Positions 1 through 5,571 of a stretch of 7,503 bases of DNA are shown piece by piece. The DNA is from an uncultured Oscillospiraceae bacterium. GTDB lineage: Bacteria > Bacillota > Clostridia > Oscillospirales > Ruminococcaceae. The stretch lies in contig USOZ01000083.1 of the NCBI GenBank assembly GCA_900556525.1, positions 1 through 7,503 of the forward strand. Reading direction: 5' to 3'. Position 1 is the stretch's first letter, and every line of letters begins with the position of its first letter. The notes below the pieces were generated by a model. The model saw only the letters and a list, made by a program, of their open reading frames with translations, was not told where the DNA came from and made no database searches. The translations under genes were made by a program, and so were the position numbers.

Positions 1-1265
1 GTGTTATTCGCCTTATAGAAACGGTTCTTTACTTTCGGGAGGTCGGATTTCGAGATGCCGCAGCCGCTGTCCTCAATGGTGATAATTATTTCGCCGTCGG
101 AAAGCTCCGCGTCGATACGCACCGTTCCGCCCGCGTCCGTGTATTTCAGCGCGTTGTCGATTATGTTGATGAACACCTGCCGCAGACGGTTCTTATCGCC
201 GTTCACTATCGCGACGGCTTCGTTTTCTTCGTAGATTATCGAGATCTTATCGTCTTTCGCTTTTTCGCTGTACATTAAAACAGCGTCGGAAAGCTCGGCG
301 ATTATATCAATATTCGTTTTTTGCAGCGTAAATCTGCCGTTCTGCATTCGTGAGAAATCAAGCAGCTCCTCGACCATTGATGAAAGGCGTTCGGTTTCCT
401 TTCCGATTATCTGGAGCCCCTTTTTACGCATTACGGGGTCGTCGATCTCCGAAATCGTTTCCGTCCAGCCGCGTATCGCGGTGAGCGGAGTGCGAAGCTC
501 GTGGGAAATTGACGAAATAAACTCGTTTTTTATGCTGTCCGCGCTTTTCAGCTCGTCCGCCATGTAGTTGAAAACGCTGCAAAGTTCGCCGATTTCGTCC
601 TTTCTTTCCGCTTCAATGCGCACGGAGAAATCTCCCGTGGCAAGCCGTCTCGCGCTTTCGCCGATGTTCTGTATCGGGCGCACTATGGATTTGATGAAGT
701 ACATTCCCAGTGCAAATAAAAGTAAAATAACAAGCACGCTCACCGCGCCTATTGCGAGCGTGAGAATGATTATCTGCGCGTCGACCGCTTCGAGAGAAGT
801 GATTATGCGTATCGCGTTGCCCGAAGCGCCGCTTTTCAGCAGCACCGAAACCGCCATGTACTTCTCCATGCTGTCGAGATAGCCGACGTAATAGCCTGTT
901 CCCGACGGGTCGGACTTCGCCTCGTCATAGTCGGGCATATCGTACTGCTCGGCGGGCGAAAAGCCGCTGCTTGAGAGAAAGACCTTGCCCTGCGGATTTA
1001 TCGCCATAAGCTCGGCGTAGTTCTTTTTTTCAAATTCCTCGACGGCTGTCCGTATTTCGTTGGCGTAGTCGGTCGAGGTGTCGTCGTAGAAGCGCTCGAG
1101 AACGCCCGCAACGATATTCGCTTCGGTTTCGATATACTGCCGCGCAGCGTTGTAATAAAAAGCTCTTATTATAAAGAAAAAGGCGACGTCAAGCACCACA
1201 AGCAGTACCGCAACAACGCTGAAGCTGTTTATAAACCAACGATTTGCGATACTTTTTCTGTGCAT
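1..1265 (-). CDS. Sensor histidine kinase (HAMP-HisKA-HATPase_c), C-terminus cut by window edge
   Basis: Membrane sensor kinase of a two-component system, which autophosphorylates a histidine and passes the phosphate to a response regulator. I translated this frame by hand; it stays open to the left edge, giving 421 complete codons. Membrane segments lie at about residues 11-35 and 164-187 and enclose an extracytoplasmic sensor of about 128 residues that I cannot assign. A HAMP linker (about 188-240) follows, then a HisKA domain with H-box SHELRTPLTAIRGW (phosphoacceptor H255). The ATPase domain has an N-box NIIDNALKY (N367, N371), a G1 box DSGCGIS (D399-S405) and an F-box ending at F416. Only the G2 box and last strands are missing. 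The ATG at 1263-1265 has GGAGG (1273-1277) 7 nt upstream. The ACT gene ends 21 nt upstream, so the two are probably co-transcribed. No response regulator is visible; it may lie beyond the left edge. Kinase identity is secure; the signal is unknown. Confidence 0.95.
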   Translation of the reverse strand, partial: MHRKSIANRWFINSFSVVAVLLVVLDVAFFFIIRAFYYNAARQYIETEANIVAGVLERFYDDTSTDYANEIRTAVEEFEKKNYAELMAINPQGKVFLSSSGFSPAEQYDMPDYDEAKSDPSGTGYYVGYLDSMEKYMAVSVLLKSGASGNAIRIITSLEAVDAQIIILTLAIGAVSVLVILLLFALGMYFIKSIVRPIQNIGESARRLATGDFSVRIEAERKDEIGELCSVFNYMADELKSADSIKNEFISSISHELRTPLTAIRGWTETISEIDDPVMRKKGLQIIGKETERLSSMVEELLDFSRMQNGRFTLQKTNIDIIAELSDAVLMYSEKAKDDKISIIYEENEAVAIVNGDKNRLRQVFINIIDNALKYTDAGGTVRIDAELSDGEIIITIEDSGCGISKSDLPKVKNRFYKANN

Positions 1266-1286
1266 GACGACGCCTCCGGATTATTT

Positions 1287-1709
1287 TCAGACGAGTGTTT
1301 CGGGAGTTACGAGGGTTATCTCGTTGCGGGCGAGAATCTGCTCCGCTTCCTCGACTTCGCGCGTTTTTACCACGATCTCAGCGGTTTTTGCGTCCTTTCC
1401 GAGCAGAGAATAGCAGTATTCAACGTTTATTCCCGAACGTTCGATAAGCTGCATGACCTTATTGAGCGAGCCGATCTTATCGCGTATCGAAAAGCAGAGA
1501 ACACCCATTGAATAAGCCTTATAGCCCTTTTCTGCGAGAATTTCGAGAGCGGTCTGCGTGTCGGTAACGACCATTCGGATAACGCCGAAATCCGTTCCGT
1601 CCGCAACCATAAGTCCGCGTATGTCTATGCCCTTTGAGGTTATCAAGTCGATAACTTCTGAAAGCTGTCCCTTTTTGTTTTCCGCAAAAACGGAAATCTG
1701 TTCAATCAT
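1287..1709 (-). CDS. Tandem ACT-domain protein (putative amino-acid-binding regulator)
   Basis: A 140-residue soluble protein made of two ACT domains, roughly residues 1-66 and 70-138, with no catalytic domain. ACT domains are small ligand-binding folds that often bind amino acids at domain interfaces. Each copy opens with a beta strand leading into a turn and helix: NKKGQL at 11-16 in the first and RDKIGSL at 76-82 in the second, the usual position of the ACT ligand loop. Stand-alone tandem-ACT proteins of this length are common in Clostridia, where I recall them beside phenylacetate-CoA ligase or indolepyruvate oxidoreductase genes; neither is present here. The ATG at 1707-1709 has AAAGGA (1720-1725) 10 nt upstream. 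A strong promoter precedes it, and the histidine kinase follows after 21 nt. Family assignment is firm. Ligand and partner are unknown; modulation of the neighbouring kinase or of amino-acid metabolism is inference. Confidence 0.88.
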   Translation of the reverse strand: MIEQISVFAENKKGQLSEVIDLITSKGIDIRGLMVADGTDFGVIRMVVTDTQTALEILAEKGYKAYSMGVLCFSIRDKIGSLNKVMQLIERSGINVEYCYSLLGKDAKTAEIVVKTREVEEAEQILARNEITLVTPETLV

Positions 1710-1747
1710 GTTTTTGCCGTCCTTTCAGGTTCTTTATACATATTTTA

Positions 1748-1776
1748 ATTATATCACACTTTATCGCTTTTGGCAA
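1748..1776 (-). promoter_or_regulatory. Sigma-A-type promoter of the ACT-histidine kinase operon
   Basis: On the minus strand, TTGCCA (1771-1776, 5 of 6 matches to the -35 consensus) is followed by a 17-bp spacer and a perfect TATAAT (1748-1753). The spacer ends in TGA, giving an extended -10 element. The ACT start codon lies about 38 nt downstream of the -10. The -35 is only 15 bp past the XRE stop codon, so the promoter occupies nearly the whole XRE-ACT gap. Confidence 0.82.
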
Positions 1777-1791
1777 GTGAAATGGCAAAAA

Positions 1792-2001
1792 TTATCGGTT
1801 TATATCGGGGTTTTCGGTCCTTCCGAGGAGGTAATCGACCGAAACGCCGAAATAATCGGCGAAAAGTATAAGCGTTTTATAGTCCGCTTCGCGCTGTTCA
1901 TTTTCATATCGGCTTATTGAATTCTGGTTCAGGTTAAGGTCAATGGCAAGTTTAAGCTGCGAGATTTTTCGCCTTTCGCGGAGTTCTTTGAGTCGGAAAA
2001 T
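1792..2001 (-). CDS. Small XRE-family helix-turn-helix regulator, apparent ATT start
   Basis: A single-domain DNA-binding protein of 69 residues with the Cro/C1-type fold, probably a dimeric transcriptional repressor. Helix 2 begins at SQLKLA (residues 14-19), the recognition helix is around NQNSISRYE (25-33), and the tail ADYFGVSVDYLLGRT is the standard ending of small clostridial XRE proteins. Family members normally start right before an x-R-L-K-E-L-R motif, and the codon there is ATT (1999-2001). A GGGGGG ribosome site lies exactly 8 nt upstream. The next in-frame TTG (2020-2022) lies upstream of the predicted transcription start near 2017, so it could not be used. It is divergent from the FN3 gene and shares its promoter. 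No terminator separates it from the ACT gene 82 nt downstream. Family assignment is strong; the start is inference, and a sequencing error (ATG read as ATT) is possible. Confidence 0.85.
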   Translation of the reverse strand: MFRLKELRERRKISQLKLAIDLNLNQNSISRYENEQREADYKTLILFADYFGVSVDYLLGRTENPDINR

Positions 2002-2009
2002 GTCGATCG

Positions 2010-2015
2010 CCCCCC
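2010..2015 (-). promoter_or_regulatory. Ribosome binding site of the XRE gene (G6 tract)
   Basis: Minus-strand AAGGGGGG ends 8 nt before the ATT codon. The same GGGGGG-N8-start geometry precedes the acyltransferase-3 gene, which supports this start. With transcription predicted to begin near 2017, the leader is only about 16 nt and consists almost entirely of the ribosome site and its spacer. Confidence 0.65.
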
Positions 2016-2044
2016 TTGACAATATTATACCATAATGATATAAT
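2016..2044 (+). promoter_or_regulatory. Full-consensus promoter of the FN3 gene
   Basis: TTGACA (2016-2021), a 17-bp spacer ending in TGA (extended -10), then TATAAT (2039-2044); every element matches the sigma-A consensus. Transcription should begin near 2051, giving a leader of about 28 nt that contains AGGAGG (2065-2070), 8 nt before the ATG at 2079. Confidence 0.9.
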
Positions 2045-2052
2045 GCTGTCAA
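2024..2052 (-). promoter_or_regulatory. Full-consensus promoter of the XRE regulator gene
   Basis: On the minus strand, TTGACA (2047-2052) is followed by a 17-bp spacer ending in TGG (extended -10) and TATAAT (2024-2029). It matches consensus as completely as the opposing promoter and overlaps it over 21 bp. Transcription should begin near 2017, inside the -35 element of the FN3 promoter. Confidence 0.88.
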
Positions 2053-2078
2053 CAGATTAAAAGCAGGAGGAAAGAGCA

Positions 2079-3362
2079 ATGAAAACCTTAAAAAAAGCAA
2101 TTTCTATGTTTCTCGTCGCGACAACCGTACTGGCAATGATGTGCGTGGGGACGATTAGCGCGGGGGCTGTGCGCCAAAAAATCGTTATTCGCGGAACGGC
2201 GACATATATGGCTGACATAGGCGGAGAGGAAACGGTTTTTAAGCTGTACGACACAGACGAGGATATGCCCTCTGAAGGATATATCAAGAGGCTCGAAAAT
2301 GACGGCGGCTGGACAGATGCGGTATGGGATTGTTACTATCTGAATCTTGAAGAAGGTGATACAATAAGCTATAGCCTTTCATATCAGTTTGACAGCAGTT
2401 CGATTGAAAATCTTAATACAGTGTTTCTAAACATCGGATTTGAAAATTCCTCAAAAACCTCGGATGGCGGATATATACACAGCGATGAGAAAAATAAAGA
2501 GTTTGCATGTTATTGGTGCAAATCCTCGGGAACCGCTGCGATTATAGGTAAGAAAGTAGATTACGAAATAACAATTACACCGAAGGCGACAAAGAGACTT
2601 TCTGCACCGACAAATGTCAAGGCAACAGCAGACAGCAATCAGGTAAAACTTACATGGACGGCGGTTTCCGGCGCAAAGAAGTATCGTATTCAGCGTCTTA
2701 ATGGTTCTGCTTGGGGAACAGTCGCAACGGTAAGCACGAACAGCTATACGAATACAGGTCTTACCAATGGGAAGAAATATTCTTACCGTGTTTTGGCGAG
2801 CGAGGACGGTTTAACTTGGAGCAGCGCTTCGGCGATTGTTTCGGCGACACCAAAGATTTCTACTCCCACAAATGTCAAGGCAACGGCAGGAAATAAGCAA
2901 GTCAAGCTTACATGGACAGCAGTTTCGGGTGCGAAAAAATACCGCATTCAGCGCCTTAATGGCTCTGCTTGGGAAACAATCGCAACGGTAAGCACGAACA
3001 GCTACACGAATACAGGTCTTACCAACGGCACGAAGTATTCTTACCGCGTTCTGGCGAGCGTTGACGGTTCGACTTGGAGTAGCGCTTCAGCGGTTGTTTC
3101 GGCAACGCCTGCGGCGGCTTCTGTTCCGATGAATATAAAAGCAACTGTACAAATAAAGCTCACATGGGACGCTATTGATAATGCAACCAAATACAGAATC
3201 CAGAGGCTTAACGGCACAACATGGTGCACAGTCGGCACAGTTACGTCAGCAAGTTATACCGACACAGGTTTAACCGGCGGAACAAGCTATTCATATCGAA
3301 TTCTTGCGTTTGTTGACGGCAAATGGAGCAGTCCTTCCGCAACCGCTTCCGTAAAAGCATAA
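2079..3362 (+). CDS. Secreted protein with unknown N-terminal domain and three fibronectin type III repeats
   Basis: A 427-residue exported protein. Residues 1-30 are a signal peptide (MKTLKK, hydrophobic core, SAGA before the likely cleavage site). Residues about 31-172 form a region rich in predicted beta strands that I do not recognise; it has C85 and a C144-x-x-C147 pair. Three FN3 domains follow at about 175-258, 261-344 and 348-427. Repeats 1 and 2 are 73/83 identical (residues 176-258 and 262-344, period 86); repeat 3 is diverged, lacks three residues near its first strand and ends the protein. No sortase motif, dockerin, SLH domain or C-terminal membrane segment is visible, so it is probably released or held non-covalently. 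FN3 arrays act as binding or spacer modules in glycan-active and surface proteins, but no catalytic domain is recognisable. AGGAGG lies 8 nt before the ATG. It has its own consensus promoter and terminator, so it is monocistronic. The N-terminal domain could be a ligand- or carbohydrate-binding module. Confidence 0.93.
   Translation: MKTLKKAISMFLVATTVLAMMCVGTISAGAVRQKIVIRGTATYMADIGGEETVFKLYDTDEDMPSEGYIKRLENDGGWTDAVWDCYYLNLEEGDTISYSLSYQFDSSSIENLNTVFLNIGFENSSKTSDGGYIHSDEKNKEFACYWCKSSGTAAIIGKKVDYEITITPKATKRLSAPTNVKATADSNQVKLTWTAVSGAKKYRIQRLNGSAWGTVATVSTNSYTNTGLTNGKKYSYRVLASEDGLTWSSASAIVSATPKISTPTNVKATAGNKQVKLTWTAVSGAKKYRIQRLNGSAWETIATVSTNSYTNTGLTNGTKYSYRVLASVDGSTWSSASAVVSATPAAASVPMNIKATVQIKLTWDAIDNATKYRIQRLNGTTWCTVGTVTSASYTDTGLTGGTSYSYRILAFVDGKWSSPSATASVKA
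2604..3110 (+). repeat. Tandem 258-bp repeat encoding FN3 domains 1 and 2
   Basis: Two in-frame copies start at 2604 and 2862. Over the 249 aligned bases of the domains I count 207 identical (about 83%), with most differences at synonymous third positions. A 46-base stretch (2722-2767 against 2980-3025) has a single mismatch. The third FN3 unit (from about 3120) is related in protein but much more diverged in DNA. Confidence 0.9.
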
Positions 3363-3383
3363 TTGTTAAAATAACATATTTAC

Positions 3384-3417
3384 AAAACCCCTTTCGCATT
3401 GATACGAAAGGGGTTTT
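3384..3417. terminator. Symmetric bidirectional intrinsic terminator between convergent FN3 and recJ genes
   Basis: A perfect 13-bp stem (3384-3396 with 3405-3417) encloses an 8-nt loop. The arm outer ends are AAAA and TTTT and the inner part is GC-rich, so the hairpin carries a short U-tract in either direction. It lies 21 nt past the FN3 stop and about 34 nt past the recJ stop. Confidence 0.92.
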
Positions 3418-3451
3418 AATGTTTATTTATATATCGGCGATGGAAAATTTA

Positions 3452-5458
3452 TTATTTTTTCATCAACCTCGCCAGAACCTTCGACTTGGACAGGTCGGCT
3501 TTCGTTTTCGACGGGATAAGCGTTACCTTATCCGCCGTCGGGTCTGCCTCGGCAAGCCCAAATTCCTCAAGAATATCTATAACTATGCGGAACTTGCAGT
3601 AGTTCACGCCCGATTGCATGGCGATATCTGCGGCGCGTGAGAGAGAATTGTTTTTTCGCATAGCGTCGTAGCACGCGCGCATCTCCTCGTTTGTCGGAGC
3701 CATTCGGCAGAGCAGGCGCTCTTCGACTTTTCCGCAGCGGTAGTCCTCATACGCCGTTCTTGCGGCGAAGTAGCGTTCCTGCTTAAATCCGACCGCGCGT
3801 ATGTCGGAAATGCGTATGCTTATGCTTGTTTTGCCGTTGTATTCGTTGATTTCGGTGGAGGCAATGAAGTCCACACGGTCGCCCTCCTTAAACGGGAACG
3901 AAGCAAAATCCGAGCCGAAATGCACCGCACGGTAGTCCTTATCGCCGAAGGCGAATGAAAAAGAAACGTATTTTCCGTCTTTGAGCGGGCGCTTGCTTTT
4001 TATCAGGCAGTCCCTGAAAAGAAACAGGGGAACGGGGTTTTCTTCGCCGAACGGCTCGAGCTTTTCGAGAAGTTCGATGTTTTCCGCCGTGAGCTGCGCG
4101 GGGGTTATTTCCATGTCCGCCGAAAGTGTTTCAAGCGCGGGCGGCAGCTTTTCGCAGTATTCATACGCGGCTTTTATGAAGTCGGGGATTTTTTCCGTTT
4201 CGATCGTAAGTCCCGCCGCCTTTGTGTGTCCGCCGTAACGGATAAGCAGGTCCTTACAATCGGTCAGCAGCTCGAAAAGCGACAGCCCCTCAAAGCTGCG
4301 GGCGCTTCCTCGGGAGGTTTCGCCCTCGACGGTTATCACTATATTCGGCTTCCCGTATTTATGGAGCAGCTTTGCGCTCGCTATGCCGATTATCCCGTGA
4401 TTCCAGCCCTCACCCGAAACTATAAGTATCCTGCGGTTCAGCAGGTCGGGATCGCGGCGTATCTGCTCCTCGACCTGTGCGAGGATTTTTTCTTCCTCCT
4501 GCTTGCGCAGGCTGTTCAGACGCGTAAGTTCTTCGGCTTTCGCGCGCGCGGTCTGTGCGGTTTCGGCGAGAAAAAGTTCCATTGCCGCGCGCGGGTGGGC
4601 ATATCTTCCCGCCGCGTTGATACGCGGGCAGAGTCCAAACGCCAGTTCAACCGAAAGAACTTCTTCCTCCGGCTCAATTCCGCACTGTTTCAGAAGCGCG
4701 GAAAGTCCGTAATTTTCCGTAAACGGCATTGATTCAAGTCCTCGGCGGACGATAAGGCGGTTTTCGCCCACGAGCGGGACAATATCCGCGACCGTTCCTG
4801 CGGCGGCAACGTCCGCAAACTGCATAAGCGCGGTTTCGCTGTCGTTTTCCATTGCCGAAACGAGTTTCAGTACAACTCCGCAGCCCGCAAGCATTTTAAA
4901 AGGGCTGTCGTCATCGCGGCGGTGCGGGTTAAGAACGGCTTCGGCGCGTGGAAGAACGTCGGGGACTTGGTGGTGGTCGGTCACTACCAGTCTCATTCCG
5001 AGCGAATATATGTATTCGGCTTCGTCCGCCGCGGAAATGCCGTTATCGACCGTTATTATAAGGCTTGTGCCTTTCTTTTTGAGAAGTTCGATTGCATTCT
5101 TGTTCAGACCGTAGCCCTCTTCGCGGCTCGGAATGTACCAATCGACTTCCGCGCCGAGAGCTTCGAGATAGCTGAACAATATGTAGGTCGAGGTCACGCC
5201 GTCGCAGTCATAATCGCCGTAGACCGTGATTTTTTCGCCCTGTTCGACTGCGGAATTGATAGCTTCTACCGCTTTTTCCATGTCGGCGAGCAGGAACGGA
5301 TCGGATAACTCCTCGCTGTTGAAGAAATTTTCGGCGTCATTTCTCGAAAGAATGTTCCGTCCTGCGAGAATTCGGCAGATAAAGGGATTAAGCCCGGTTT
5401 CCTGTATAAGCCGGGCAAGGAGTTTTTCGTCCGGCGCTTTCACGCTCCATTGTTTCAT
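3452..5458 (-). CDS. recJ: Single-stranded-DNA-specific 5'-3' exonuclease RecJ
   Basis: A cytoplasmic DHH-family nuclease that degrades single-stranded DNA 5' to 3' in recombinational and mismatch repair, using divalent metal ions. At 668 residues it sits between E. coli RecJ (577) and the longer Bacillus type. All hallmark motifs are intact: DYDCDG at 82-87, DNG at 138-140, DHH at 161-163, GTVADIVPL at 221-229 and RINAAGR at 279-285. The DHHA1 part has GWNHGIIGI (351-359), GSARSFEG (384-391) and RYGGHTKAAG (407-416). An OB-fold region spans about 448-555, and a C-terminal extension of about 110 residues, probably helical, follows. AAAGG (5470-5474) lies 11 nt before the ATG. It is convergent with the FN3 gene, and the acyltransferase-3 gene ends 113 nt upstream. 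In many Firmicutes recJ is followed by apt and relA; neither is here. Nothing suggests inactivation. Confidence 0.98.
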   Translation of the reverse strand: MKQWSVKAPDEKLLARLIQETGLNPFICRILAGRNILSRNDAENFFNSEELSDPFLLADMEKAVEAINSAVEQGEKITVYGDYDCDGVTSTYILFSYLEALGAEVDWYIPSREEGYGLNKNAIELLKKKGTSLIITVDNGISAADEAEYIYSLGMRLVVTDHHQVPDVLPRAEAVLNPHRRDDDSPFKMLAGCGVVLKLVSAMENDSETALMQFADVAAAGTVADIVPLVGENRLIVRRGLESMPFTENYGLSALLKQCGIEPEEEVLSVELAFGLCPRINAAGRYAHPRAAMELFLAETAQTARAKAEELTRLNSLRKQEEEKILAQVEEQIRRDPDLLNRRILIVSGEGWNHGIIGIASAKLLHKYGKPNIVITVEGETSRGSARSFEGLSLFELLTDCKDLLIRYGGHTKAAGLTIETEKIPDFIKAAYEYCEKLPPALETLSADMEITPAQLTAENIELLEKLEPFGEENPVPLFLFRDCLIKSKRPLKDGKYVSFSFAFGDKDYRAVHFGSDFASFPFKEGDRVDFIASTEINEYNGKTSISIRISDIRAVGFKQERYFAARTAYEDYRCGKVEERLLCRMAPTNEEMRACYDAMRKNNSLSRAADIAMQSGVNYCKFRIVIDILEEFGLAEADPTADKVTLIPSKTKADLSKSKVLARLMKK

Positions 5459-5521
5459 GTGCGGCGCGACCTTTCTTTTTTTATTTATTACAATTATCGA
5501 ATGACGGGCGATGCCGCCTAT

Positions 5522-5550
5522 ATTATATCACACACGGCATATAAATGCAA
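5522..5550 (-). promoter_or_regulatory. Extended -10 promoter of recJ
   Basis: Minus-strand TATAAT (5522-5527) is preceded by TGA, an extended -10, with a weak -35 TTGCAT (5545-5550) at 17-bp spacing. The leader is about 57 nt. The 12 bases from TATAAT upstream (GTGTGATATAAT) are identical to those in the ACT-kinase promoter. No convincing terminator separates it from the acyltransferase-3 gene, so some read-through is possible. Confidence 0.72.
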
Positions 5551-5571
5551 CATCGGTATGATTTTCGGGAT

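Larger units (their letters stand above)
2016..2052. repeat. 37-bp imperfect palindrome spanning both promoters, candidate XRE operator
   Basis: The two halves match at 15 of 18 base pairs around a centre at 2034; mismatched pairs are 2022/2046, 2023/2045 and 2030/2038. The core around the centre is CATAATG. The symmetry places both -35 and both -10 elements in mirror positions. A dimeric regulator encoded next door would be expected to bind such a site. The palindrome is seen directly; operator function is inference. Confidence 0.7.

Noticed and set aside
1757..1779. Weak hairpin CACTT/AAGTG between the XRE and ACT genes
   Set aside because: A 5-bp stem with a 13-nt loop and no U-tract is not a credible terminator; it coincides with the ACT promoter spacer.
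2002..2100. An upstream extension of the XRE gene to a TTG at 2098-2100
   Set aside because: It would run through the divergent promoter and overlap the FN3 signal peptide codons, and the added residues are unlike the family.
2057..2287. Minus-strand open frame of 76 codons over the FN3 start
   Set aside because: It is antisense to the signal peptide and N-terminal domain, has no family resemblance, and its start lacks a convincing ribosome site.
2604..3362. The regularly spaced repeats as a CRISPR array or mobile repeat
   Set aside because: The units are in-frame protein-coding FN3 domains of about 258 bp without spacers.
4226..4732. A 168-codon plus-strand open frame inside recJ, and similar ones at 3981-4238 and 4922-5308
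   Set aside because: They are antisense to an intact recJ carrying all catalytic motifs, and their translations look random.
5459..5571. A terminator or small gene between the acyltransferase-3 and recJ genes
   Set aside because: Only the recJ promoter and leader are recognisable; the possible stems are four base pairs or so.
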